A stretch of 7,929 nucleotides of DNA from Nitrospirota bacterium (GCA_016235225.1 JACRLS010000099.1:1-7929); one strand, 5' to 3'. Counted from the first letter of the stretch, positions 1 through 5,837 are shown. Program-made: numbers and translations. Notes: generated by a model from the letters alone, not told the origin.

Positions 1-660
1 CTGATTGCCGGTGAGAAGGTGGGTGGCGGCGCGACTCACGCGACCGACCAGCTCCTCGTGGCCCAAACTGGAGAGAGTCAGGCCGGACTGTTCGAAGACG
101 AGAACCAGGATGCGGCTTTGGCGAAGCGCATGGATCACATGACCGAAGGGGGCCCCGAGAGCCACCGCAGTCAGGCTGATGGGTCGAACGTCTCGCCCTT
201 TAGCCTTCCGCAACTTGAGACAGAAGTGCGTGGCGCCGCCACGGCGGCGAAAGCCCAGCCGGTAGCCGTCGTCCCCTTCGAGAACACACAAGATCAGGCA
301 AAGACCGGTGGGCCGCAGACCATCCGGTTCGAAGTGTCGCCTCCGGACATGGGGCGTGTCCAGGTGCGGGTCTCGGTCTCAGACCATGCCGTCTACACGA
401 ATGTGCTCACGGATCAGTCCGCCGCGCGCGACCTGCTGTTGAAACAGCAGGACCGGTTACAAGATGCCCTCGGCGCCTATGGACTCGGGGTGGGAAGTTT
501 TAACGTGGAAGTCGGCGGGCAGGGACAGCAACGAGGTGAATTCGGCCCGCAACCAGACCTCCGCATGCTGGCCAAACTGGCCGCGGATGTTCCGAATGCG
601 GACAAGCCGGCTACGGTGGCGTCCGGATGGGATGATCGCGGGCTCAATTTGTTTGCCTAG
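1..660 (+). CDS. fliK: FliK, flagellar hook-length control protein (C-terminal part)
   Basis: The reading frame is open from the first base, so the 5' part of the gene lies outside the window; 219 codons remain. FliK is secreted during hook assembly, measures hook length and triggers the export switch through FlhB. The visible N-terminal half (residues 1 to about 105) is low-complexity and rich in Gln, Ala, Glu and Gly, as expected for the ruler/linker region. The C-terminal Flg_hook domain is at about residues 108-175. It begins IRFEVSPPDMGRVQVRVSV, close to the family pattern 'LRLxPPELGxVxVxL', and ends with a LGVGSFNVEV strand. A Gln/Gly-rich tail follows. The stop is 14 bases before flgD, so the two are probably co-transcribed. 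Family membership is secure from the PP-(D/E)-(M/L)-G-R-V motif and from the flgD/flgE neighbours. A GTG at position 19 is only an internal codon. Confidence 0.9.
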   Translation: MIAGEKVGGGATHATDQLLVAQTGESQAGLFEDENQDAALAKRMDHMTEGGPESHRSQADGSNVSPFSLPQLETEVRGAATAAKAQPVAVVPFENTQDQAKTGGPQTIRFEVSPPDMGRVQVRVSVSDHAVYTNVLTDQSAARDLLLKQQDRLQDALGAYGLGVGSFNVEVGGQGQQRGEFGPQPDLRMLAKLAADVPNADKPATVASGWDDRGLNLFA

Positions 661-674
661 AGGGAGATACGCGC

Positions 675-1019
675 ATGAGCGAGATCGGCAATGTCTTGTC
701 AGCACAAACGACCGGCGGCACGAACGCCGTAGATTCTTCGAAGACGCATGGGGAGTTGACCCAGAACGAGTTTCTGAAGCTACTCATCACCCAGTTGCAG
801 CAGCAGGACCCGCTGAAGCCGACCGACAGCGACTCCTTCATTCAACAGGTGACGGGCTTCAATCAACTCGATCAATTGATCAAGTTGGTGGATATCGGCC
901 GGCAGGAGCTCACCCTCCAGGGAGGGACGAAGAGCGCGACGACCGGTGGGACAACGATTCAGCCGGGCGCTCCCTATACGCCGCCGGAATTCCAGTTGCC
1001 GAGCGTGAGTGAATCCTAG
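675..1019 (+). CDS. flgD: FlgD, hook cap/scaffold protein, short form
   Basis: FlgD caps the growing hook and promotes FlgE polymerisation outside the cell. The 114-residue product carries the conserved N-terminal FlgD block at residues 29-70: TQNEFLKLLITQLQQQDPLKPTD followed by FIQQVTGFNQLDQL, matching the family's 'FLKLLxxQLxxQDPLxPxD...xxLAxFSxLEQ'. After residue 75 only a short Gly/Thr/Pro-rich tail remains, so the Ig-like and Tudor-like C-terminal domains of enterobacterial FlgD (about 230 residues in total) are absent. Short FlgD proteins made mainly of the N-terminal block are known in other bacteria, so this need not be a truncation, and no frameshifted continuation is visible. The ATG is preceded by GGGAG (662-666) at good spacing. 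The gene sits between fliK and flgE, the usual hook-gene order. Confidence 0.92.
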   Translation: MSEIGNVLSAQTTGGTNAVDSSKTHGELTQNEFLKLLITQLQQQDPLKPTDSDSFIQQVTGFNQLDQLIKLVDIGRQELTLQGGTKSATTGGTTIQPGAPYTPPEFQLPSVSES

Positions 1020-1072
1020 ATCGTAATACGGAAGAGGAAGCACCAGATTTCCAGAAGTAGGAGGTTTTTCAC

Positions 1073-2317
1073 ATGGGTCTTACATCGTTGTTCGCGGCCG
1101 TCAGCGGATTGAATGCCTTCGGAAACGCGCTCTCGGTGACCGGTAACAATATCGCCAACCTGTCGACGGTCGGCTACAAGTCGAGTAAGGCGTCGTTCTC
1201 AGACTTGGTGACCTCCAGCCTGGGTGGGAGCTCAGGGTCGAACCAGATCGGCCGCGGTGTCTTCACCGGCGCCGTGTTGAGCCAGTACACGCAGGGCTCG
1301 CTGTCGACCTCCGGCAACGGACTGGACATGGCCGTCGACGGAAACGGATTTTTACAAGTGAGAAACAGCGATAATGCGACCTTCTACACTCGAGCAGGCC
1401 AATTCCGGGTGGACAAGGATGGCAAAGTCGTGGACCCAAACGGCAATTTCCTTCGAGGGTTTCAGGCCAACACTTCGGGCGTCATTTCAGGCACGCTGTC
1501 GGATATCACCTTAAGCAATGCGATTTCTTCTCCGCAGACGACCAGTACGGCCTCCGTGAGCGCCAACCTGAATGCGTCGGCGACCGCCCCGACGAGCGCG
1601 TTCAGCGACAGTGATCCCGCCACGTACAATTTCTCGACCAGCATGACCGTGTACGACTCACTCGGCTCCAGCCACACGCTCAATCTGTATTTTAGGAAAA
1701 CGGGCTCAAGTGCCTGGAGCATGTATCATCGCCTGGATGGCACCACAGGAACCACCGATGGGGCCGCTCAGCCGACCTCGCTGACCTTCAGTTCGTCCGG
1801 CGCTATGACGGCCCCCGCCGCGGCGCTCGATATCGACTATACCGCTGCACAGGTGGGCAACGGGGCGGCGGCGATGTCCCTTCTTTTGACCATTACGAGC
1901 ATCACTCAATTCGGGGCCCCCAACTCCGTGAGTTCGATCGCCCAGAACGGGTTTGCGTCGGGCTCGATCGCCGGGACGTCGATCGATACGAGTGGGGTCA
2001 TTACCGGCCGGTTCACGAACGGGCAGGTGCGGACCCTGGCACAAGTCGCCTTGAGTCGGTTTACCAATCCGGATGGATTGAACCGATCGGGGAAAAATCT
2101 CTTGGCGGAGACCAATGCCTCCGGCCAGGCCACGACCTCGGCGCCCAACAGCGGCGGCACCGGCCGAATCCTCTCCGGTTCATTGGAACTGTCCAACGTA
2201 GACCTGGGAGAGGAGTTCATCGACATGATTTCCGCCCAACGTGGCTTCCAAGCCAACTCACGGGTCATCACGACGACGGACGATCTGCTGCAAGAGTTGG
2301 TGAATCTGAGGAGCTAA
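1073..2317 (+). CDS. flgE: FlgE, flagellar hook protein
   Basis: FlgE polymerises into the flexible hook joining the rod to the filament. The 414-residue product begins MGLTSLFAAVSGLNAFGNALSVTGNNIANLSTVGYK, the N-terminal signature shared by rod and hook proteins ('ANxxTxGYK'). Residues about 75-130 carry a second typical block with GNGLDMAVDGNGFL, YTRAGQFRVDKDGKVVDPNGN and LRGFQ. The middle, about residues 150-320, is Ser/Thr/Ala-rich, as expected for the surface-exposed, variable D1/D2 region. The C-terminus, DLGEEFIDMISAQRGFQANSRVITTTDDLLQELVNL, is the conserved coiled-coil end that pairs with the N-terminus. Length fits the FlgE family. The start is supported by AGGAGG ending about 9 bases upstream. 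A strong terminator follows about 60 bases after the stop, marking the end of the hook transcription unit. FlgF or FlgG are less likely given length, central domain and the flgD neighbour. Confidence 0.96.
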   Translation: MGLTSLFAAVSGLNAFGNALSVTGNNIANLSTVGYKSSKASFSDLVTSSLGGSSGSNQIGRGVFTGAVLSQYTQGSLSTSGNGLDMAVDGNGFLQVRNSDNATFYTRAGQFRVDKDGKVVDPNGNFLRGFQANTSGVISGTLSDITLSNAISSPQTTSTASVSANLNASATAPTSAFSDSDPATYNFSTSMTVYDSLGSSHTLNLYFRKTGSSAWSMYHRLDGTTGTTDGAAQPTSLTFSSSGAMTAPAAALDIDYTAAQVGNGAAAMSLLLTITSITQFGAPNSVSSIAQNGFASGSIAGTSIDTSGVITGRFTNGQVRTLAQVALSRFTNPDGLNRSGKNLLAETNASGQATTSAPNSGGTGRILSGSLELSNVDLGEEFIDMISAQRGFQANSRVITTTDDLLQELVNLRS

Positions 2318-2324
2318 CCGAAGA

Positions 2325-2444
2325 GTTCACGGTTGACCGTTATCAGTCCACAGTAAACAGTTATCAGTTCACGCAAGAGGCGGTCGGTCCAGACGGATCG
2401 ACCGCCTCTGTCTTTTCTGAAACTGACAACCGCTAACTGTGAAC
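2325..2444. repeat. Imperfect inverted repeat enclosing the flgE terminator
   Basis: Left arm 2325-2347 starts GTTCACGGTTGACC and right arm 2422-2444 ends CGCTAACTGTGAAC. They pair at 18 of 23 positions. A further GTTATCAGTTCAC word lies at 2360-2372, echoing GTTATCAGT at 2339-2347, so the left side is itself made of repeated words. The terminator hairpin lies inside. The layout resembles the word-built inverted repeats in the other spacers of this cluster, though the words differ. Confidence 0.6.
2376..2416 (+). terminator. Intrinsic terminator after flgE
   Basis: A 15-bp stem (2376-2390 with 2395-2409, one G-U pair and otherwise perfect) with a 4-base AGAC loop is followed by GTCTTTT. The stem is GC-rich (AGAGGCGGTCGGTCC on the left side). 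It lies 59 bases past the flgE stop, where transcription of the hook genes would be expected to end. The opposite strand has no T-run after the stem, so it should act on the + strand only. Confidence 0.88.
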
Positions 2445-2666
2445 CGATCAGGTTCCATCCACCCGTCACCTTTCTGACATCGTCAAGGCGGCAGGCGGGC
2501 AAGGGGAGAAGGAATAACCCACCGGATTCATGGATTTCCCGAAGTCTGGATGGACAAAAAACGGCACCACTCGATTCTCCGCATCTGGCGCATCGTTTGT
2601 GAGGACGTGATCTTGGGCAGAAACTGCCGCCTCCCGGTAACGCGCCAGGATTGCAGGAGTTTCGAG

Positions 2667-2682
2667 TGGCATACCCATTGCA
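2667..2682 (+). promoter_or_regulatory. Sigma-54 (-24/-12) promoter for the fliL operon
   Basis: TGGCATACCCATTGCA matches the sigma-54 consensus TGGCAYRNNNNTTGCW at every defined position, with exactly 10 bases between the GG and GC elements. Transcription should begin about 12 bases past the GC, near 2693, leaving a leader of about 35 bases before the fliL ATG (2728). Its place between a terminator and fliL makes a chance match unlikely. Middle flagellar genes depend on sigma-54 and a FlrC/FleR-type activator in many bacteria; the activator is not in this window. Confidence 0.85.
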
Positions 2683-2727
2683 AATTCCCCTGCGGCCAAC
2701 CCTTTTAGCTCAGGAGAGGACACTGCC

Positions 2728-3273
2728 ATGGCTGACGCAGCAGACGCAAAAGACGCAGAAGGCAAAGAAGCTCCGCCACCCGGGGGTATTCCCATCAAGC
2801 TGGTCATGATCATCGGGGCGGGCGCGTTGGTGTTGGGATTGGGCGGGGCGTTCGTCGCATTCAAGATGATGTCCCATCCGGCCCCCGAGACGGCGGCTCC
2901 GGCGCCTGCGCACGAGGCGCCGGCTGCCGGTCACGCGGAAGCGCCGAAGGCGACTCCCGCCTCCGCCGGTCCTGGAGCGATCTTCGATCTGGAACCGTTC
3001 ATCGTGAACCTCGCGGACACGCCGGAAACCCGGTACCTCAAGCTGACGGTCAAGCTGGAACTGGAGAACGACTCCTTTAAGGAGGAGGTCACCAAGCGAA
3101 CCCCGCAAGTACGGGATGCGATCCTGATTCTCCTGACGAGCAAGGATTCGGTGACCCTGCGGAGCACGCAGGGCAAGTTCCAGCTTCGCGACGAATTGAC
3201 GAGTCGGGTCAATGCGGTGCTTCCCAAGCCGGGGGTGCGCTCCGCGTATTTTACGGACTTTGTGGTGCAGTAG
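2728..3273 (+). CDS. fliL: FliL, flagellar basal body-associated (stator-supporting) protein
   Basis: FliL is a single-pass inner-membrane protein that surrounds or supports the MotAB stator at the basal body. The 181-residue product has a short acidic/Ala-rich cytoplasmic N-terminus (1-20), one transmembrane helix (about 22-47, KLVMIIGAGALVLGLGGAFVAF), an Ala/Pro/His-rich linker (50-83), and the periplasmic FliL domain from about residue 85. The domain shows FDLEPFIVNLAD, RYLKLTVKLEL, the RDAILILLTSK segment and a final YFTDFVVQ, all typical of FliL. AGGAG/AGAGGA at 2712-2720 supports the ATG. It is the first gene after the sigma-54 promoter and directly precedes fliM, the usual fliL-fliM-fliN order. 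The linker is longer than in the enterobacterial protein. I see no damage. Confidence 0.95.
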   Translation: MADAADAKDAEGKEAPPPGGIPIKLVMIIGAGALVLGLGGAFVAFKMMSHPAPETAAPAPAHEAPAAGHAEAPKATPASAGPGAIFDLEPFIVNLADTPETRYLKLTVKLELENDSFKEEVTKRTPQVRDAILILLTSKDSVTLRSTQGKFQLRDELTSRVNAVLPKPGVRSAYFTDFVVQ

Positions 3274-3279
3274 GAAGAC

Positions 3280-3357
3280 AGGCTGAGGCTAAGGTTAAGG
3301 GGTAGGTAGAGGAAAACACTGTCCCGAAGTTCCGAACCTGAACCTGAACCTGAACTT
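3280..3357. repeat. AGGYTN-word inverted repeat in the fliL-fliM spacer
   Basis: The left arm (3280-3300) is a run of AGG-containing hexamers, AGGCTGAGGCTAAGG and onward, starting 6 bases after the fliL stop. The right side holds a tandem hexamer, GAACCT three times plus a decayed GAACTT (3334-3357), which is the complementary word. The arms 3280-3299 and 3332-3351 pair at 14 of 20 positions. The same hexamer family appears in the fliO-fliP junction. The right side ends about 24 bases before the fliM ATG. Confidence 0.7.
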
Positions 3358-3380
3358 CAACCGTAACCTGTCTCACGACG

Positions 3381-4370
3381 ATGGCTGAAAAGATTCTTTC
3401 ACAAGATGAAGTCGATGCCCTGCTGAAGGGGGTGGTCTCCGGTGAAGTGGACACCACCCCCAAGCAGGAGGAACCGGACCAACCCACCAAAGCCTATGAC
3501 CTCCTGAACCAGGAAAAGATCATCCGCGGGCGGATGCCGGCAATGGAGATGATCAACGATCGCTTCACGCGCTTGCAGGCCACGACCTGGAGAGCCGCCC
3601 TGCATGAGGAGATCGATTTCAGCATCGTCTCCACCCAGGTCATCAAATTCGGAGAGTTCATCAAGAAGATGCCGCTTCCGTCCTCTTTGAGCATTTTTTC
3701 AATGGAACCGCTCCGGGGACAGTGTCTGTTCGTGATGGACGCCTTTCTGGTGTATCTGCTGGTGGACCACTTTTTTGGCGGCAGCGGCCAGACCCACGTC
3801 AAACCCGAAGGCCGGGATTTTACGCTGGTCCAACAGCGCGTCATCAAGACGGTGGTGGCGCAATCCCTGGTGGATCTTGAGAAGGCCTGGCAGGCCCTGG
3901 CGCCGGTTCGGATCAAGCATATCCGGTCGGAGAGTAACCCGCAGTTCGCGACCGTCGTCGGCCCGTCTGAAATCGTCATCGCGGTCACGCTGCAAGTCGC
4001 GCTGGGGGAGAACACGCGGGATTTCTTCGTCGTCTATCCCTACTCGATGATGGAGCCCATCAAGGAGAAGCTCTATTCGGGACTCGTATCGGAGCAAATG
4101 GGGCAGGACAGCGGATGGCCGACGAAATTCAAGGCCGAACTCCAGAATGTGCCCATCCGCGCCACGGCCCGTTTGGGCACGGCCACGGTGCGGGTGCGGG
4201 ATGTGCTGAATTTCAGCCCGGGCGACGTGGTGGTGATGGATCAGAGCCCCGGCGATGTCTTGGAACTGCTGGTGGAAGGCACCCCCAAGTTTCACGGCAC
4301 AGCGGGCGTGGTCCGCGGCAGTCAGGCGTTCAAGATTTCACGGGTGCTGACGTCCCCGGACGATCGATGA
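3381..4370 (+). CDS. fliM: FliM, flagellar motor switch protein
   Basis: FliM forms the middle layer of the cytoplasmic C-ring, binds CheY-P and links FliG to FliN to set rotation direction. The 329-residue product starts MAEKILSQDEVDALLKGV, the N-terminal CheY-P-binding peptide of FliM. Residues about 45-240 are the CheC-like middle domain, with IIRGRMPAMEMINDRF, the FliG-contacting FFGGSGQ loop (131-137) and VQQRVIKTVV. The C-terminal SPOA domain (about 250-325) holds VPIRATARLGTATVRVRDVLNFSPGDVV and is the FliN-binding part. Length is normal. No clear Shine-Dalgarno sequence precedes the ATG (CTGTCTCACGACG), and the spacer is largely repeat, so translation may depend on coupling from fliL; this is inference. 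The start choice rests on the conserved N-terminal peptide. The fliN start is 68 bases downstream. Confidence 0.97.
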   Translation: MAEKILSQDEVDALLKGVVSGEVDTTPKQEEPDQPTKAYDLLNQEKIIRGRMPAMEMINDRFTRLQATTWRAALHEEIDFSIVSTQVIKFGEFIKKMPLPSSLSIFSMEPLRGQCLFVMDAFLVYLLVDHFFGGSGQTHVKPEGRDFTLVQQRVIKTVVAQSLVDLEKAWQALAPVRIKHIRSESNPQFATVVGPSEIVIAVTLQVALGENTRDFFVVYPYSMMEPIKEKLYSGLVSEQMGQDSGWPTKFKAELQNVPIRATARLGTATVRVRDVLNFSPGDVVVMDQSPGDVLELLVEGTPKFHGTAGVVRGSQAFKISRVLTSPDDR

Positions 4371-4438
4371 GGCAGGGATCCATCATTCACACATGACAGG
4401 GAGATCACGGAGTCAGCGACTTACACCGGAGCACACGA

Positions 4439-4807
4439 ATGGCTAACACGGACGTTCCGCAAACAGCGGACAAGCAGGTAGCGCAAACCGGGGATTCCAA
4501 GTCCCCGCAGTTGTCGGGCGGCGATGGAAAGGCCGGGGTGATGGACGTCAAGAATCTCGACTTCATTCTCGACATTCCGATGCAGATCACGGTGCAACTG
4601 GGGTCGGCACGGATGTACGTGCGTGAGTTGTTGCAGCTCGGGCAGGGGTCTGTGGTGGAGCTGGACAAGCTCGCCGGCGAGCCCATGGAAGTACTGGTGA
4701 ACAACAAGCTGGTGGCGCGCGGCGAAGTCGTGGTGGTGAATGAAAAGTTCGGAATCCGCCTCACGGATGTCGTGAGCGCCGCCGAGCGGGTGGAGAAGCT
4801 GAAGTGA
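4439..4807 (+). CDS. fliN: FliN, flagellar motor switch protein
   Basis: FliN forms the base of the C-ring with FliM and docks the export ATPase complex through FliH. The 122-residue product has a hydrophilic Gln/Asp/Gly-rich N-terminus (1-35), then a SPOA domain (about 40-115). The conserved run is FILDIPMQITVQLGSARMYVRELLQLGQGSVVELDKLAGEPMEVLVNNKLVARGEVVVVNEKFGIRLTDVV; nearly every family hallmark is present (DIP, LG, LGxGSVxELD, GEPxxVxVN, VARGEVVVxxxxFGIR). GGAG at 4428-4431 lies 7 bases before the ATG. Its stop codon (4805-4807) lies inside the left arm of the long inverted repeat that fills the fliN-fliO spacer. The product appears intact. Confidence 0.97.
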   Translation: MANTDVPQTADKQVAQTGDSKSPQLSGGDGKAGVMDVKNLDFILDIPMQITVQLGSARMYVRELLQLGQGSVVELDKLAGEPMEVLVNNKLVARGEVVVVNEKFGIRLTDVVSAAERVEKLK

Positions 4808-4937
4808 CAGGTAACGAGTAGGCAGTATCGAGTAACGGGTGACGAGTATCGGGTAACGAGTCTTCCACTCGATACTCAGCACCCGATACTCGATACCTCT
4901 GGACGATACTCCGCACTCGTCACTCGTTACGCGTCAC
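4804..4937. repeat. Long inverted repeat filling the fliN-fliO spacer
   Basis: Almost the whole spacer is built from the words GTAACGAGT, GTATCGAGT and GTATCGGGT and their complements. The outer arms (4804-4819 and 4922-4937) pair at 14 of 16 positions. The outer core GTAACGAGT (4811-4819) matches ACTCGTTAC (4922-4930) perfectly. The inner arms CGAGTATCGGGT (4843-4854) and ACCCGATACTCG (4881-4892) form a perfect 12-bp stem. The left arm includes the fliN stop codon and the right arm ends 10 bases before the fliO ATG. It lacks the conserved unit and unique spacers of a CRISPR array and has no poly-T tail. Confidence 0.85.
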
Positions 4938-4947
4938 CGAATTGAAG

Positions 4948-5265
4948 ATGGACTTCTGGGACAGTCTCATTCGAATGGTGTCGGCCCTGGCGGTGGTGCT
5001 GGGCCTTATGGGCGGACTGGTGTTCCTGAGTCGGCGCTTTCTGGGCACGCGGGCGGTGGCGCGTGGGGGAGAACCGTTGGTCCGGGTCCTGGGAACCGGG
5101 TATCTGGGACCGCGGAAGAGTGTGGCCGTCGTGGCGGTCTGCGGGGAGCTTCATGTGTTGGGCGTCACCGCCAACGATCTAATCCCGATCGGCAAAGTGA
5201 CCGACCCGGAGCAGATCCGCCGGCTCCTCGCCGGCGCCGGCACGGACTCAAAGGTTCAGGTTTAG
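4948..5265 (+). CDS. fliO: FliO, flagellar export-gate assembly protein
   Basis: FliO is a small single-pass membrane protein that helps assemble the FliP ring of the flagellar type III export gate. From ATG 4948 the product is 105 residues: a short N-terminus MDFWDSLIRM, one transmembrane helix (about 9-30, MVSALAVVLGLMGGLVFLSRRFL), then a cytoplasmic domain. The domain shows LVRVLGTGYLGPRKSVAVVAVCGELHVLGVTANDL, typical of FliO ('xLGxxxxVxVVxVxGxxLVLGVT'). A TTG two codons upstream (4942) is a possible alternative start. Neither has a convincing Shine-Dalgarno sequence. FliO is poorly conserved, but position between fliN and fliP supports the call. The last codons, encoding KVQV and the stop, lie in the left arm of an AGGYTN-type repeat, so the C-terminus may have been altered by repeat spread; this is inference. 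Confidence 0.9.
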   Translation: MDFWDSLIRMVSALAVVLGLMGGLVFLSRRFLGTRAVARGGEPLVRVLGTGYLGPRKSVAVVAVCGELHVLGVTANDLIPIGKVTDPEQIRRLLAGAGTDSKVQV

Positions 5266-5340
5266 GCTGAGGAACAACTACGAGCATGACCCGCAAGAAG
5301 GTTCTGATCTGCGCCGTCACCTTAGCCTTAGCCTTAGCCT
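5252..5340. repeat. AGGYTN/TTAGCC inverted repeat across the fliO-fliP junction
   Basis: The left arm (5252-5272) includes the fliO stop codon. The right arm (5320-5340) is three tandem copies of CTTAGC-type hexamers. They pair at 16 of 21 positions, with two of the mismatches becoming G-U pairs in RNA. The words belong to the same AGGYTN family as the fliL-fliM spacer. The loop contains the ATG at 5286. The right arm ends exactly where the frame-broken FliP body begins, so it marks the probable rearrangement junction. Confidence 0.65.
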
Positions 5341-5369
5341 CCAACAGGTGCCGCCGAATCAGATCTTGA
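5286..5369 (+). pseudogene. fliP: Orphan signal-peptide start of fliP, out of frame with the body
   Basis: From ATG 5286 the frame reads MTRKKVLICAVTLALALASNR and stops at 5369 after 27 codons. It has a positive N-region, a hydrophobic core and an Ala-rich end, the pattern of a cleavable signal peptide, which FliP normally has. It is offset by one base from the FliP body that resumes at about 5342. Three of its leucines are TTA codons, unusual in this GC-rich DNA and produced by the TTAGCC repeat. I read it as the original fliP start cut off from the rest by a deletion. It could instead be chance coding by the repeat element's loop. A weak GAGG lies 13 bases upstream. Confidence 0.55.
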
Positions 5370-5836
5370 TCAGTCTTGCTCTGTTCTTGACGTTCTTTGT
5401 GATGGCGCCGGTTTGGCAAACAATCTGGGCCGATGCGGTGCACCCGCTGATGGCGGAGCAGATTTCACAGGAGGAGGCATGGGCCAAGGGGATGGCGCCG
5501 ATCCAGAAGTTCATGCTCCGGCAGGTCCGGGAGAAGGACCTGGAGTTGTTCGTGGAATTGGCCAAGATTCCAAAGCCCGAATCACCTGCCGCACTCCCGA
5601 TTCACGTGATCGTACCTTCTTTTATTCTGAGCGAGTTGCGGATCGCCTTCCAGATCGGCTTTCTCATTTACATTCCGTTTTTGATCGTCGACATGGTGGT
5701 GGCCAGCGTCCTGATGTCCATGGGCATGATGCTCCTGCCGCCGGTCGTGATCTCGCTGCCCTTCAAGCTGATTCTCTTCGTGCTGGCGGATGGGTGGTAC
5801 CTGGTCGTGGGATCGATGGTGAAAAGCTTTCAATGA
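5348..5836 (+). CDS. fliP: FliP, export-gate protein, body only; N-terminal part missing, probably non-functional as written
   Basis: FliP forms, with FliQ and FliR, the core channel of the flagellar type III export gate. This frame gives 162 residues matching the last two thirds of FliP: PPNQILISLALFLTFFVMAPVW (second membrane segment), a periplasmic domain with EQISQEEAWAKGMAPIQKFMLRQVREKDLELF, then ELRIAFQIGFLIYIPFLIVDMVVASVLMSMGMMLLPP and LPFKLILFVLADGW, the family's C-terminal signature. From memory, intact FliP is about 245 residues. Here the first membrane segment and the 'PAILxMMTSFTRIIIVxxxLRxALG' block are absent. In-frame codons before GTG 5348 read CAA CAG, giving QQVPPNQ, which is internal to normal FliP, so GTG is not a credible native start and has no ribosome-binding site. 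The frame is open but start-less upstream through the TTAGCC repeat. Flanking fliO and fliQ look intact. Deletion or mis-assembly are both possible. Confidence 0.8.
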   Translation: MPPNQILISLALFLTFFVMAPVWQTIWADAVHPLMAEQISQEEAWAKGMAPIQKFMLRQVREKDLELFVELAKIPKPESPAALPIHVIVPSFILSELRIAFQIGFLIYIPFLIVDMVVASVLMSMGMMLLPPVVISLPFKLILFVLADGWYLVVGSMVKSFQ

Positions 5837-5837
5837 C

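Larger units (their letters stand above)
2318..2727. other. Non-coding gap between flgE and fliL
   Basis: This 410-base stretch holds no gene I can support. Its first third carries an imperfect inverted repeat (2325-2347 with 2422-2444) enclosing the flgE terminator. Its last part carries the sigma-54 promoter (2667-2682) and the fliL leader. In between (about 2445-2660) I see only weak symmetry: GGCAG-AAA-CTGCC at 2616-2628, and CTGGCGC at 2585-2591 facing GCGCCAG at 2642-2648. These could be activator sites for the sigma-54 promoter but this is unproven. A 52-codon open frame (2550-2708) has no ribosome-binding site and runs through the promoter, so it is not called. Confidence 0.7.

Noticed and set aside
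464..1012. 182-codon + strand frame overlapping fliK and flgD
   Set aside because: It overlaps two well-supported genes in another frame, is Arg/Trp-rich as typical of out-of-frame GC-rich DNA, and has no motif.
2550..2708. 52-codon + strand frame with several cysteines before fliL
   Set aside because: It has no ribosome-binding site, runs through the sigma-54 promoter and the predicted transcription start, and has no recognisable motif.
2466..2864. 132-codon open frame on the - strand across the flgE-fliL gap and the start of fliL
   Set aside because: It overlaps the fliL start and the sigma-54 promoter, has no recognisable family motif, and its N-terminal third is the antisense of the fliL membrane segment.
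3699..4295. 198-codon - strand frame opposite fliM
   Set aside because: It is an antisense shadow of a strongly conserved gene and has no family features.
4421..4882. - strand frame whose N-terminus reads repeated TRYxIL units
   Set aside because: The repeated peptide is only the translation of the fliN-fliO spacer words; the rest is antisense to fliN.
4804..4937. CRISPR array or intrinsic terminator
   Set aside because: The words are short, degenerate and present in both orientations without constant-length unique spacers, and no T-run follows the stems.
5286..5836. A programmed -1 frameshift joining the fliP signal peptide to the body
   Set aside because: The overlap has no standard slippery heptamer, and the joined product would still lack the first membrane segment and its conserved block.
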